A stretch of 64,000 nt of DNA. It comes from Spirochaetota bacterium (GTDB lineage Bacteria > Spirochaetota > UBA12135 > COTS27 > JAFLEE01). The stretch covers positions 1 to 64,000 of the forward strand of contig JAFLEE010000019.1 of the NCBI GenBank assembly GCA_017302015.1, in the 5' to 3' direction. The notes below the pieces were generated by a model. The model had not been told where the DNA came from. It did not search any database and saw only the letters and a program-made list of their open reading frames with translations. Both the position numbers and the translations under genes were made by a program. Below, piece after piece: positions 38,167-47,536 of the stretch; the first letter of the stretch is position 1, and every line of letters starts with the position of its first letter.

Positions 38167-39342
38167 GTGATCTTTCCGCGTATTCATTTTCGTTGGTTTA
38201 GGGAGCGTTCCGTGGGGTCCGGCCTCGCCGCCCAGCGTCCGCAGGGCGGGCGCGCGCATGGCCGTGGAAAGCCTTCGATCCAGCCATCGTTCCTCCCCAG
38301 GAAGCGTCTCCGATCGCGACTGGGAATGCTTTGGCTGCTGGGTCTATGGCTACCTGTTTCTTGCCAATTGGACGTGCCCTCCCATACGAACCCGTTCGAT
38401 CCGAAATGGAATTCCACGCTGCCGTTTTACCAGATCGCCGAATACAACGGGTTGCTCGTTGTGACCAATCGCCTGGGGTTATCGACGACCACCGGCTTTA
38501 AAATCGAGAATTCCCAGAAGATCGAGATCAGCGCCGACGAGCAGATCCATGTGCTCAGCAAAGGCTTCTACCACGGGGTGGGAACGCCAACGACGTCGGG
38601 CATCCTGTCGCGCCTGAGTTCGGCGGGGGTCGGCGTTTGGCGAACCGCCTCTAATCTCCTGAATTGCCCGTGGGGGTTTACGGTTTCCGATCAGGGGAAC
38701 TACTACTTCATCGATTCGATCGACAATACCAGCGGCGGCCGGGTTTTTCTCGCGGGCCTCTCCGCAAGCGGTACCAATTTCTTTTTGCGCTTTGGACTGG
38801 ATAATTCTTCCGTCCCGCCCCCCAATTCCGTATCGGGTCCGGGTACCTGCACATTTGATCGGGACGGCACCCTCCTGATCGTCGATGGCAAGGACCACCA
38901 GATCAAGCGTTTCACCACGAACGGATCCTGGTTGGGCACCTACGGCACCAACGGCTACGATGCGGGGCAATTCGGTGTGCCGATGGATGTGGCCGCGGAT
39001 CCCGCAGGATCCGGTTTCTGGGTCCTTGAAAACCGCAACCGGAGAATTCAACACGTGTCCTCAAACGGCCTCACCATCGAGAAATTCGGGGATGAACGGC
39101 CGAGTTTCGCGGAGGTCCTCGTCGACCCTTTGTTCTTCTGCTTTTACTCGAACCAATACGCGTTCGTCGGCGATAGCGGGATCAAAGGCGTCCGTTTTTG
39201 CGCCTTGGACGGGTCGAATATCGGAGTCTGGTCCGCCGTGACCGACCCGGGTTTCGTGATGCCCGTGGACATCGCGGTGGGGCCCACCGGGAAGGTTTAT
39301 TTTCTCTACGAACGGAGCATCAAAGTCTTCACCAAACGGTGA
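38167..39342 (+). CDS. NHL/beta-propeller-like probable lipoprotein, 391 aa
   Basis: A GTG at 38167 has AGGAG five nt before it. This leaves about 53 basic residues before a hydrophobic stretch M-L-W-L-L-G-L-W-L-P-V-S-C that looks like a lipobox. ATG 38326 would start right at that stretch but lacks a basic n-region; the true start is undecided. The mature part contains repeated blade-like segments (L-L-I-V-D-G-K-D-H-Q-I-K-R-F, G-F-W-V-L-E-N-R-N-R-R-I-Q-H, K-V-Y-F-L-Y-E-R-S-I-K-V-F) characteristic of NHL-type six-bladed propellers. It directly follows the CsgG-like gene. Function unknown, probably surface binding. Confidence 0.68.
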   Translation: MIFPRIHFRWFRERSVGSGLAAQRPQGGRAHGRGKPSIQPSFLPRKRLRSRLGMLWLLGLWLPVSCQLDVPSHTNPFDPKWNSTLPFYQIAEYNGLLVVTNRLGLSTTTGFKIENSQKIEISADEQIHVLSKGFYHGVGTPTTSGILSRLSSAGVGVWRTASNLLNCPWGFTVSDQGNYYFIDSIDNTSGGRVFLAGLSASGTNFFLRFGLDNSSVPPPNSVSGPGTCTFDRDGTLLIVDGKDHQIKRFTTNGSWLGTYGTNGYDAGQFGVPMDVAADPAGSGFWVLENRNRRIQHVSSNGLTIEKFGDERPSFAEVLVDPLFFCFYSNQYAFVGDSGIKGVRFCALDGSNIGVWSAVTDPGFVMPVDIAVGPTGKVYFLYERSIKVFTKR

Positions 39343-39444
39343 CCGCGCAGGTTTCGGAAGGGGTATGATCATGGGGTCCCGCGAGGATTCGCGGCGGGAA
39401 CTGGGCGCGGAAAAACGTCGAATGAAGGCGACCACCGCAGCGCC

Positions 39445-40050
39445 ATGACCCCCGAGATCCTCCTCTTCGACATCGGCAATGTCATCCTTCCCTTGCGCCT
39501 CGATCGGTTCCAAGCCGCCGTGGACCGGGCCGTTCCCGGATCCCCCGCGGATTCTTGGAACCGCCTCTATCTCGATCCCGCCTCCGATGCCTTCGAGCGC
39601 GGGGCGATCGGGCGCGGCGCTTTCCGACAAGCCGCCGCTCGGGTTTTGGGCGCGATCTTCGGCCCCGCCGAATTCGAGGAACTCTATTGCGCCCTATTCG
39701 ATGGCACGACCTCGGGCCTCGAAGGGGCCCTGGGCGGCCTCGCGGGCCGATATCGCCTCGCCCTGCTCTCCAATACCAACGCCATCCACGCCGACTATTT
39801 TATCTCGCGGCACGGGGAATTATTCGACCGATTCGAACCGGAGGCCCGGTTCTACTCCCACGAACTCGGGCTCCGTAAGCCGGAGGAGGCGATCTTTCGG
39901 GAAGTGCTTCGCCGCCTCGGGGCGCCCGCCGAGAAGGTGCGGTTCTTCGACGATAGCCCCGCCAACGTCGCCTCGGCATCGAGGCTCGGGATCGATGCGG
40001 TCCTCATCCCGAGTCCTGCGGCGATCCTTGGAGAATTGCAGAGGCTCTAG
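39445..40050 (+). CDS. HAD-superfamily phosphatase (YihX-like), 201 aa
   Basis: L-L-F-D-I-G-N-V-I at residues 6-14 is the first HAD motif in the variant form found in YihX-type sugar phosphatases. L-L-S-N-T-N is motif II, L-R-K-P-E-E-A-I-F carries the motif III lysine, and F-F-D-D-S-P-A-N-V is motif IV. A cap domain is inserted after motif I. It likely dephosphorylates a small phosphosugar in the cytoplasm. No Shine-Dalgarno is visible. Convergent with the next gene (30 nt). Confidence 0.88.
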   Translation: MTPEILLFDIGNVILPLRLDRFQAAVDRAVPGSPADSWNRLYLDPASDAFERGAIGRGAFRQAAARVLGAIFGPAEFEELYCALFDGTTSGLEGALGGLAGRYRLALLSNTNAIHADYFISRHGELFDRFEPEARFYSHELGLRKPEEAIFREVLRRLGAPAEKVRFFDDSPANVASASRLGIDAVLIPSPAAILGELQRL

Positions 40051-40080
40051 CCGAGTCGGAGCCCCGAAGGCGACGGCGCC

Positions 40081-41889
40081 TCAGGGGGCGATTTCAAGGT
40101 CCACGAGGCCGAGGCTATTTTCCTTCGCGCCGATGGCCACGAGGCCGACGGGGTAGCTTCCCTTCGCCTTGGCGTCGGGAACCAGCCGCACCTCAATGCA
40201 ACGCGTTTGGCCGGGGGCCAAGACGGCTTCGCCATCGAGGGCGGCGATCTCGGCGTGGGCGGGACCGAGGGCATCGAGGAACCCGACCGGCCAAAGTTTC
40301 ACCGGCTGCGCCACGCGGGAAGCGTTGCTGGCGCAAAGCCGCAGGGTGAGGGCGGCGCCCGGGGCGGCCTTGCCCGGGCCCTCCACGCGGATGACGACGG
40401 GGCCACCGGCCTTGGGAAGACGGCCGGTGATGGCGCCCATTTCATAGAAGATCGGCATGGGGCGCAGGGCTCCGTTCGCTTCGATTCGGTTGAGCCCGTA
40501 CATATTGCCCTTTTCGTTCCCGGAGTACCAGGTGACGAGTTGGGATTGTTCGGCGAGGCCCCGCAGGGCGAGGGCCCCCTGCTCGGCCTTCTGGGCCTCG
40601 TCGGCCACCAGGCCCGGCCCGTCCTTCCACCCGCTCTGGAAGCCCACCTCGGTGATCCAGGCCTCCTTCGGCGCGCCGTAGAGGAGGCCCCGCAGGAGCA
40701 GCGTGCGGTTGACCGAAAGGCAGCCGGCCGCGGTGGAGGAGTATGGGTGGGAGCAGACCCCGTCGAACCAATTCGTGGCGCCCTCGGCGTAGAGGCGCAT
40801 GAGCCAATCGCCCTTCACGAAGGCCCCGGTGAACACCCGCGCCTTCCCATCGGCGCGCTTGGCGGCGAGGTAGGCGCGCTTCAAATACTCGCGGTACTCC
40901 TCGTAGGCGCCCATGAAGCCCTCGCTGGGGAGGTCGGGCTCGTTGATGATTTCCCAGGCGTCCACGCGCCCGTGGGCGGCCCGGACCGCGCCCTCGACGA
41001 AGCGTTCCCAGTCCTCCCAGCGCTTGGGGGCCCAATAAGAATTGCTCACCTTGAAGGGGCCGAGTTTTTTCCGCTCGGCCTCGGGGATCTCGAGGAGGGG
41101 GTCTTTGCCGCTGGCCCAGGCCGGGGTGCCCCCCAGGCAGACGATGGGCACGCGGATGCCGTAGCGCGCGAAGGAATCGAGTTTGTCGACGAAGGGTCCA
41201 TAATTCGTCTTCCCCGCCTCGGCTTCCGCGCTCTCCCAGCGCAGGCCGCCGCGGGTGGCGAGCACCCCCGCGCAGGCGAAGAGTTTGAGGGCCGTGTCGC
41301 GGCGGCGGGGCTCGAACTCGGGGAGCCCGTAGGTGCGGTCGATGCCCGTGGCGGCCCAATAGGTCGGGCCCTTGGGCAGCGACGCCGCGGGGAGTTCCTT
41401 AGGCGCCTCGAAGGTCTCGATGCGCAGCGAGGTCACGAGCGCCTCGCCCTTGGCGTTCTTGAAGCGCAGCCCGACCTCGAAGCGCGCCACGTTCTCGGAG
41501 AGGCGCATGATGTCGCGGGTGGCGACCGGCTGGGGGCCGAGGGGCCCGAGGCCCTGGAAGAGCGCCGTGCGGCCCTTCTCGTCGCGGGCGATGAGGTAGG
41601 CTTCGGCGCTGCCCTCTTCGAGGGACGCGCGTCCCGCGAGGCGCACGGTGTAATAGCGGCCGCGGTCCTTCGCCTCCACCGCGAACTGGCGGGCCCCGTA
41701 GCCGCTGACGCCCCCCGTCGCCACGAGGCGAAGCCCGGTCGGCCCGGGCTCGAAGGCGATGGCCCCGTTGGTCTTCCAGGTGACGACCCAGTCGACGGTT
41801 TCTTTCGAGGGCCCGTCGTGGAAGACTTCGCCGCCGCACGAGAAGGAGACGAGGGCGAGGAGGGCGAAAAAGGGATGGGGGCGTTTCAC
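40081..41889 (-). CDS. Exported clan GH-A (GH39-like) glycosidase, 602 aa
   Basis: A GTG at 41889 with GGAG upstream gives a signal of lipoprotein type (L-V-S-F-S-C). A beta-rich N-terminal domain (about 30-165) precedes a barrel containing W-E-I-I-N-E-P-D (acid/base Glu in N-E-P) and W-I-T-E-V-G-F (nucleophile Glu), the GH-A pattern, closest by eye to GH39 and related families. A C-terminal beta-sandwich (about 490-602) follows. Surface- or periplasm-located glycosidase of undetermined specificity, divergent from GH57 with a shared 205-nt intergenic region. Confidence 0.75.
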   Translation of the reverse strand: MKRPHPFFALLALVSFSCGGEVFHDGPSKETVDWVVTWKTNGAIAFEPGPTGLRLVATGGVSGYGARQFAVEAKDRGRYYTVRLAGRASLEEGSAEAYLIARDEKGRTALFQGLGPLGPQPVATRDIMRLSENVARFEVGLRFKNAKGEALVTSLRIETFEAPKELPAASLPKGPTYWAATGIDRTYGLPEFEPRRRDTALKLFACAGVLATRGGLRWESAEAEAGKTNYGPFVDKLDSFARYGIRVPIVCLGGTPAWASGKDPLLEIPEAERKKLGPFKVSNSYWAPKRWEDWERFVEGAVRAAHGRVDAWEIINEPDLPSEGFMGAYEEYREYLKRAYLAAKRADGKARVFTGAFVKGDWLMRLYAEGATNWFDGVCSHPYSSTAAGCLSVNRTLLLRGLLYGAPKEAWITEVGFQSGWKDGPGLVADEAQKAEQGALALRGLAEQSQLVTWYSGNEKGNMYGLNRIEANGALRPMPIFYEMGAITGRLPKAGGPVVIRVEGPGKAAPGAALTLRLCASNASRVAQPVKLWPVGFLDALGPAHAEIAALDGEAVLAPGQTRCIEVRLVPDAKAKGSYPVGLVAIGAKENSLGLVDLEIAP

Positions 41890-42033
41890 GTGGGGAACTC
41901 CGCGCGGAAGGTTCGGGAAAGGTACTTTCAAGCCAGGGAAAACACAACGCAACAAGACGGGGACTTATGCCCTTCCATCCATGGAAAGGAACCAGGAATC
42001 CGACCGCCCCGAGGCGGCGACGGGGGATGAATC

Positions 42034-42063
42034 TTGACATCCGCCGCGGAATGGGACGATAAT
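42034..42063 (+). promoter_or_regulatory. Sigma70-like promoter of the GH57 gene
   Basis: TTGACA (42034-42039), 18-nt spacer, GATAAT (42058-42063), 31 nt before the ATG at 42095. A CCGCC/GGCGG hairpin (about 42005-42018) lies just upstream of the -35. Confidence 0.6.
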
Positions 42064-42094
42064 AGTAAAACGATTTCCTAAATTGGAGTTCCCC

Positions 42095-43486
42095 ATGCCC
42101 GCCAAGCCCAAGGTCGTCTTCCTCCCCCACGCCAATATCCAGTATTCCCAGCTCAAGCCCGGTCGACGGGCCTGGGTGGCCAGGCAGTCTTACGAAAAAC
42201 TCTTCGATCTGGTGGCCAGCGACCCGCGCTACCGCATCGGCTTCGAAGCCTCGGGCGAGACCGTGGCCTTCATGGCCCGGGAAACGCCCGAGGTGGCGAA
42301 GAAACTGAAGGCCCTCATCAAGAAGGGTCAGATCGAACCGGTGGGCTCGCCCTACACCCACCTCATGGTCTCCAATATCGATCCCGAGATCGTCCTGCTC
42401 ACCCTGAAAGACGGGCTCGACGCGTGGGAGAAGCATACGGGCGTCCGCCCCGCCGTGGGCTGGAACCCCGAATGCTCGTGGACGAGCCACGTGCCCCAGG
42501 TCTACAAGCAAGCCGGGTTCAAGAGCCTGGTGATGGATGCGGATTCGTTCTTCCTCTCCTTCCAGGATATCCGGGAGGCGACGAAACTCGCCTTCGATGT
42601 GCGGGGCCACAGCAATAAGAACCACCTCTTCAAGATTGAGGAGTACATCAAGGACAAGCCCCATTACCTGAAGTTCCTCACCAATCCGTCGAAGGCGGCC
42701 AACGGGCTCAAACTCATCTTCCGCTCCGACATGATGAGCAATTTCATGCTCTGGTACCTCATGGGCGCCACCGAGGGCTACCGCGAGAAGCCCGTGGGGC
42801 TCGAGGAGGTCCAGGGGGTGCTCGCCACCTGGAAGAAGCGGGTGGAGGCCACTGGTTCGTTCATCATGCCCTACGCCGAGGACGCCGAGTACATCGGCAC
42901 CACGGCCTATTTCTATGTGAAGCAATTCGGACAGGCGCGGTTCTTCGAGCCCGAGCCGGGGAGCGTGGCGCGCTTCAAACAGGCCTTGGACGCGGCCCTG
43001 GCCCAGGGCTACGAACTCGCCACGCCCTCCGCGGCCCTCGCGGCCCCCGCCCTCCCCAATCCCGCCGTGGCGAACATCGAAAACGGCGTTGCCTGGCATG
43101 GCGGCACGGCCAAGGCGTGGGCGAACACCAAGTACGCCCGCATCCTCGACCCGGTGTGCCGTTCGGTCTACGACGGGATCAAGGACGTCTGCCGCGAGGC
43201 AAAACTCCCGCTGACGAGCGGCGACAAGAACCTGCGCATGGCCCTCACGCGCGTCATCTCGTCCTACGTTTCCGACGCTCGCTGGCCGCCCGATCCGACC
43301 TCGCCGGGGCGCTTCAACGTCGAGGAGGCCTTGGACGATCTCGCCGCGGCCAATGTCGCCCTAGGGAAACTCATGGGGGCGAAGAAATTGGGCGCGAAGA
43401 AGGCCCTCTACTCGCCGGCCCTCATGCACGGCCAGATCGAGGCGATCCGGGCCGAACTCATGGCGCTCAAGTACTTCGGGGAATAG
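42095..43486 (+). CDS. GH57-like glycoside hydrolase, 463 aa
   Basis: GGAG lies six nt before the ATG. The protein begins V-V-F-L-P-H-A-N-I-Q-Y, a variant of the GH57 region 1 (usually H-Q-P). V-G-W-N-P-E-C-S-W matches region 3 with the nucleophile Glu, and I-F-R-S-D-M-M-S-N-F matches region 4 with the acid/base Asp. GH57 enzymes are retaining alpha-glucan-active amylases, branching enzymes or alpha-galactosidases, and there is no signal peptide, so it acts inside the cell. The altered first motif suggests a subgroup of unknown specificity. Convergent with the exported protein at 43495. Confidence 0.8.
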   Translation: MPAKPKVVFLPHANIQYSQLKPGRRAWVARQSYEKLFDLVASDPRYRIGFEASGETVAFMARETPEVAKKLKALIKKGQIEPVGSPYTHLMVSNIDPEIVLLTLKDGLDAWEKHTGVRPAVGWNPECSWTSHVPQVYKQAGFKSLVMDADSFFLSFQDIREATKLAFDVRGHSNKNHLFKIEEYIKDKPHYLKFLTNPSKAANGLKLIFRSDMMSNFMLWYLMGATEGYREKPVGLEEVQGVLATWKKRVEATGSFIMPYAEDAEYIGTTAYFYVKQFGQARFFEPEPGSVARFKQALDAALAQGYELATPSAALAAPALPNPAVANIENGVAWHGGTAKAWANTKYARILDPVCRSVYDGIKDVCREAKLPLTSGDKNLRMALTRVISSYVSDARWPPDPTSPGRFNVEEALDDLAAANVALGKLMGAKKLGAKKALYSPALMHGQIEAIRAELMALKYFGE

Positions 43487-43494
43487 GGGCGCCG

Positions 43495-45891
43495 TCAGGG
43501 CGCCCGCAGCACCGTCAGGGAAAGCCCGGGTAGTTCCAGCGCGGCGCTTGAAGGAAGCTCGCGGGGTGCGCTATTGCCCACCGCTTGGGAGGCGGATTTA
43601 AAGCCCGTCTCACGAGGCCAGGTCGCCTTCGTCTTCGCGGGATTGAAGAGGAGCAGGGCGCGCGGAGCCCCGGCGAGGCGGATCTCCACGGCGAGTACGC
43701 CGCCCACCGGCGCGCGCGCGGCGGCCGTCAGGGGTTCCGAGCCCTTGGCCGTCATGGAAACGTTGGCGCGGAAGGTTTCTCCCTTGGCGAAGCCCTTCCC
43801 GTCGGCGTCCTTCACCCGGGCCTCCAAAAGGCTCAGGGGGTAGAATCCCACCGAGTATCCCCAGGTCCGCCCGAGGTTCTTGATCTTCCCGGCGTAGGCC
43901 TCTTCGAGGAGGATCGTGCCCCCGGCGAGTTGGATCTCGCGGCCCGAGATTTTTTTATCGTCGGAGACGTGGGCCCATAGATTGACCTGGGTGCAGGGAT
44001 TGTCCGAGATCGCTTCGAGGGAAAGCGTCCCCGCGAATCCGTGGGAGTCGGCGTAATAGAGATCGGTGCGCCTCCACGGGGAGAGATTCTCCAAATCGAC
44101 CGCGCCCGGGAGGGCGGGGCCGCCGAGGGCGGGGCGGAACACCGTGGCCGCGGCGATGAAGCCGGCACCGGTGAGGATCGACCGGGCTTCCGGCGCGGGG
44201 CGATGGTCTTCCACCACGCTATAGGCGTCGGGGAAATGGGAAGGGGCGGGCTTGCCGCTGGCCGGGGGCTTTACCGCCGTGAGGATCACCGAGCAGAGTT
44301 GGGATTCCACGGCCTTCGGGGTGGCGAAGACCGCGCCGCAGGTGGATTCGCCCCAGGAGCGGTACGGCATGGCGATCAGGTGCCCTTCATGGCGCAGGAC
44401 GGGGCCGTTCTCCACCGGGGAAAAAAAGGCGCCGCCTTCGAGCGGGCGGACCGGCAGCGAAAGATCCGGGAGGAGCATATTGTAGTAGATCCCGATTTCG
44501 CCGTCGTAGGCGTGGTAGGGGGCGGCCATGGACGCCTCGGTGAACTGCCGAGCGCGGGAGAGGAGTACGAGCTGGGCGTACTCGGGGTTCCGGGAAGCGG
44601 CCAGGATGGCCTCGGGCAGGGTGCCGGCGTCGTTATAGGCGGTGAAGGTGTGCTTCCACCAGGGCGAACCCAGGGAGACGGGCTGCCCGTAGAGGGTCGC
44701 GCACGAGGCCGCCACCGCCATGTCCGCTAGGGCCGCGGCGGTTTCCGGCGAGGGAGAGAGCTGGTGGTAGCGGCCCAGGTGGTTGCCGTCGTAATTGAAA
44801 TAGTTCGCGTCGACCCCGGAGCCGTAGCTGTAGCCGAAGGTATTGCCGCGCTGGCGCAGCGACAGGGCGCGGTCCATGCGGGCCTTCGCTATCGCCGCCC
44901 AACGCGTGGCCGACGGGGGATCGACGGTGGCCCAGAGCATGGAAGCGAGGCGCAGGATCACCGCCTGCTGCAGGAGGATATTCGGGGTATTGTCCCCCCA
45001 GCCGTCTCCGTTGGTGGCGCGGGTATGGCAACTATCAATGCAGGGCTTGATCCGCTCCAGGAGCCCGTTCACCACGGGGCGCGGGGTTCGGGGGTCTTGC
45101 GCCCATAGGTTGGCCAGCTCCAGTTCGCGGAGGAACCAGAGGCTCGGGGCCGGGCCCTTGCGGGCCTTTTCGCGTAGTTGGTCGAAAGCGACCTCGGTGA
45201 GTTTCATGGCCAATCGCCTCAGTTCGGGCTCGTCGCGATGGAGGCTCTGGGGGCTCGTGGCGCCCCAGCTAAGCCAGAAGGCCCACGGAAGATAGGGGTC
45301 GAGGCTGCGGTCTTCCATCTCGAGCCAGCGGGTTTTTCCGTCTTTCGTGACGGGGAAACTCCACGCGTAGGGGGCCTGTCCGTCCACAGAAATAAAGAAG
45401 GAATTGGACTTTTCGTCGGGCCCGAAGACCTTCCCCCAAAAGACCACGGTCTGGTCCTCATCGAGCGTGAACTCGAAGACCGCCTCCCCTTCATTCTTGC
45501 CCCCGATGAGGACCGGGGCACTTCCTGTGGCGTCCAGCGTCATGGGGGCGGTGGGACGAGTATCGCTTGCGGCGAGCAGGAGGCCGGCGGCCTTCCCGGG
45601 CTCCGCGCCTTTTTTCCCGATGAAGATCGATTCCAGGCGCGCGCCGGCTTCCCGCCCCGAAACGACGAGCCGGTGCTTGCCTTTCTTGAGCTCCCAGGCG
45701 AGGACGGGGCAGTATTTCGCGACGGCATTGGAGGCTGCCGCGAATTGCATAGACACTTTCGCGTTGTAGCGCTCCACATACGGGGCGGAGCGAAAGGCCA
45801 CGGGCGCGGGGGCCGGGGCGCCGATGGCGACCGGAAATATCATGGCGAGGATCGCTACGGCCAACGAAATCGGGCGGGCGAATAGTTTCAT
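43495..45891 (-). CDS. Exported lyase-like protein, 798 aa
   Basis: ATG 45891 has AGGA six nt upstream. Signal peptide (1-24) ends near A-I-G-A. A beta-rich part with W-E-L-K-K-G-K-H-R-L is followed by an alpha-helical stretch (about 215-470, with G-D-G-W-G-D-N-T-P-N and D-A-N-Y-F-N-Y-D-G-N-H-L-G-R-Y) and then several beta-sandwich segments. This alpha/alpha-toroid plus beta-sandwich order is that of several polysaccharide lyase families (PL8- or PL38-like), and the Asn, Tyr and His in the middle would fit a lyase active site. No exact family named. It sits downstream of the uronate operon on the same strand, 55 nt after the IclR gene. Confidence 0.62.
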   Translation of the reverse strand: MKLFARPISLAVAILAMIFPVAIGAPAPAPVAFRSAPYVERYNAKVSMQFAAASNAVAKYCPVLAWELKKGKHRLVVSGREAGARLESIFIGKKGAEPGKAAGLLLAASDTRPTAPMTLDATGSAPVLIGGKNEGEAVFEFTLDEDQTVVFWGKVFGPDEKSNSFFISVDGQAPYAWSFPVTKDGKTRWLEMEDRSLDPYLPWAFWLSWGATSPQSLHRDEPELRRLAMKLTEVAFDQLREKARKGPAPSLWFLRELELANLWAQDPRTPRPVVNGLLERIKPCIDSCHTRATNGDGWGDNTPNILLQQAVILRLASMLWATVDPPSATRWAAIAKARMDRALSLRQRGNTFGYSYGSGVDANYFNYDGNHLGRYHQLSPSPETAAALADMAVAASCATLYGQPVSLGSPWWKHTFTAYNDAGTLPEAILAASRNPEYAQLVLLSRARQFTEASMAAPYHAYDGEIGIYYNMLLPDLSLPVRPLEGGAFFSPVENGPVLRHEGHLIAMPYRSWGESTCGAVFATPKAVESQLCSVILTAVKPPASGKPAPSHFPDAYSVVEDHRPAPEARSILTGAGFIAAATVFRPALGGPALPGAVDLENLSPWRRTDLYYADSHGFAGTLSLEAISDNPCTQVNLWAHVSDDKKISGREIQLAGGTILLEEAYAGKIKNLGRTWGYSVGFYPLSLLEARVKDADGKGFAKGETFRANVSMTAKGSEPLTAAARAPVGGVLAVEIRLAGAPRALLLFNPAKTKATWPRETGFKSASQAVGNSAPRELPSSAALELPGLSLTVLRAP

Positions 45892-45946
45892 GGTCATTCC
45901 TATTGAACGGGGCGTCGGTGGATGGAGGGGTGAAAGAGAACGAAGG

Positions 45947-46729
45947 TCATGGGGGGGGATGGGAAGCCTTCGTAACGGATGGATCCTTTCCCAACCGGGC
46001 CGCGGCTTCCTTCAGGATCTTGGTGGTGAGGGCGGGCGTGTGTTTCCCCTTGATATCGGCCCGGGGGAGGCTCGCGCCCAGGGCGGAAACCATTTGGCCG
46101 TTCCCGTCGAGGATCGCCACCGCTTGGCGGAGGTAGAGGGCGTCATCGAAGGGGCTTTCGGCGGCGCCTTCCTTGGCCACGAGGGCGAGGAAGGCGTCGA
46201 GTTTCTCCCGTGTCTTCCATAGAGAGAGCCCGTGTTCCGCGAAGGGGCGCCGGTCCTCGAGGACCGAGCGCTCCGCGGCGTCGGCGTGGGCCAGCGCAAT
46301 GAGTCCCGCGGCGCTGGCGTAGGGGTGGAGCGCGTCGCCGGAGAGGCGCTGGACGACCCCCGGGCGGTCGGGGCTCAGGCGGCGCGTTTGGCGGAATTCG
46401 GCGCCGACCCGCACGCCCCAGATCACCGTGGCGCCGGGGAGCTCGGCCTGGAGGGTGAGCATGGCGCCCTCGACGGCCGCGTTGCGCGGGGAGCGGAGTT
46501 GCTGCTCGCCGAGGACCGAGACGGCGGTGCCGAGGCGCAGGCGCCCATCGGGCCCCTTCTCGAGGAATTGGCGCAGGATGAGCGTGCGCACCAAGTGGTG
46601 CGTGGCGGGGGTCTTGAGGCCGAGGGCCGCGGCGAGTTCGTTGAGGCGCAAGCCGTCTTCCGCCTCGCCCACGGTGCGCAGGATATCGAGCCCCTTGAGG
46701 AGCGAGAGAACGGGATCGCTATGGGCCAT
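45947..46729 (-). CDS. IclR-family regulator (KdgR-type context), 260 aa
   Basis: Winged helix-turn-helix at residues 8-60 (L-L-K-G-L-D-I-L-R...L-N-E-L-A-A-A-L-G-L-K-T-P-A-T-H-H-L-V), followed by the IclR effector domain. SD AGGTAGGA. It is 16 nt downstream of kduD in a leftward operon of unsaturated-uronate genes. IclR-family KdgR proteins control such genes in other bacteria with 2-keto-3-deoxygluconate as effector, so the same role is inferred here. C-terminal residues are less conserved by eye. Confidence 0.88.
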   Translation of the reverse strand: MAHSDPVLSLLKGLDILRTVGEAEDGLRLNELAAALGLKTPATHHLVRTLILRQFLEKGPDGRLRLGTAVSVLGEQQLRSPRNAAVEGAMLTLQAELPGATVIWGVRVGAEFRQTRRLSPDRPGVVQRLSGDALHPYASAAGLIALAHADAAERSVLEDRRPFAEHGLSLWKTREKLDAFLALVAKEGAAESPFDDALYLRQAVAILDGNGQMVSALGASLPRADIKGKHTPALTTKILKEAAARLGKDPSVTKASHPPP

Positions 46730-46745
46730 GGATTCCTACCTTCCT

Positions 46746-47507
46746 TCAGCGGCCGAGCCAGCCGCCGTCCACCGGCAGCACGGCCCCGCTGACGTAATCG
46801 GAGGCGGCGCCCGCGAGGAAGACGACGGCGCCCGCGAGGTCCTCGGCCCGCCCCCAGCGCCCCGCGGGGATCCGCTCCAAAATCTGGCGGCTGCGATCGG
46901 CGTCCTCCCGCAGCGCGGCGGTATTATCCGTCGCGATGTAGCCCGGCGCAATGGCGTTGACGTTCACCCCCCGCCCCGCCCACTCGTTGGAGAGCGCCTT
47001 GGCGAGTTGGGCGACCCCGCCCTTGCTCGCCGCGTATCCCGGCACATTCACCCCGCCCTGGAAACTCAGGAGCGAGGCGGTGAAGATGATCTTCCCCCGC
47101 CCGCGCGCCACCATCGCCTTCCCGATCTCGCGGCTGAGCAGGAACGGCGCCGCGAGGTTGACCTCCATGACTTCGTCCCAGAACGCATCGGGATGCTCCG
47201 CGGCGGGGGCGCGCTTGATCGTCCCCGCGTTATTGACGAGGATATCGATGACGGGGTGCTCCGCTAGCGCCCGGGCGCAGAACTCCTTCACCTTCCCCCG
47301 TTGGCCGAAGTCGCAGGTATACGGATGGAAGGCCCGCCCCAACTCGCGCACGCGCTTCCCGACGGCGCCCCCGTCGGCCTCCATGCCGGCGCTCACGCCG
47401 AGGATATCGGCGCCCGCTTCGGCGAGGGCCTCGGCCATGGCTTTCCCGATGCCGCGGCGGCAGCCGGTGACGAGGGCGAGTTTTCCATCGAGTCGGAAGG
47501 GGTTCAT
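46746..47507 (-). CDS. kduD: 2-dehydro-3-deoxy-D-gluconate 5-dehydrogenase (KduD), 253 aa
   Basis: SDR enzyme that reduces 5-keto-4-deoxyuronate isomer to 2-keto-3-deoxygluconate with NAD(P)H. Motifs: T-G-C-R-R-G-I-G for the cofactor, N-N-A-G, S-L-L-S-F-Q-G-G, Y-A-A-S-K with the catalytic Tyr/Lys, and the C-terminal I-L-E-R-I-P-A-G-R-W-G and V-D-G-G-W-L. The whole protein follows E. coli KduD closely in memory. AAGGA precedes the ATG at 47507. It lies between a zinc dehydrogenase and the IclR gene in one operon. A kduI isomerase is not in the window. Confidence 0.93.
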   Translation of the reverse strand: MNPFRLDGKLALVTGCRRGIGKAMAEALAEAGADILGVSAGMEADGGAVGKRVRELGRAFHPYTCDFGQRGKVKEFCARALAEHPVIDILVNNAGTIKRAPAAEHPDAFWDEVMEVNLAAPFLLSREIGKAMVARGRGKIIFTASLLSFQGGVNVPGYAASKGGVAQLAKALSNEWAGRGVNVNAIAPGYIATDNTAALREDADRSRQILERIPAGRWGRAEDLAGAVVFLAGAASDYVSGAVLPVDGGWLGR

Positions 47508-47536
47508 GGCGATTCCTTTGGGTGGGCGGAGATTCA

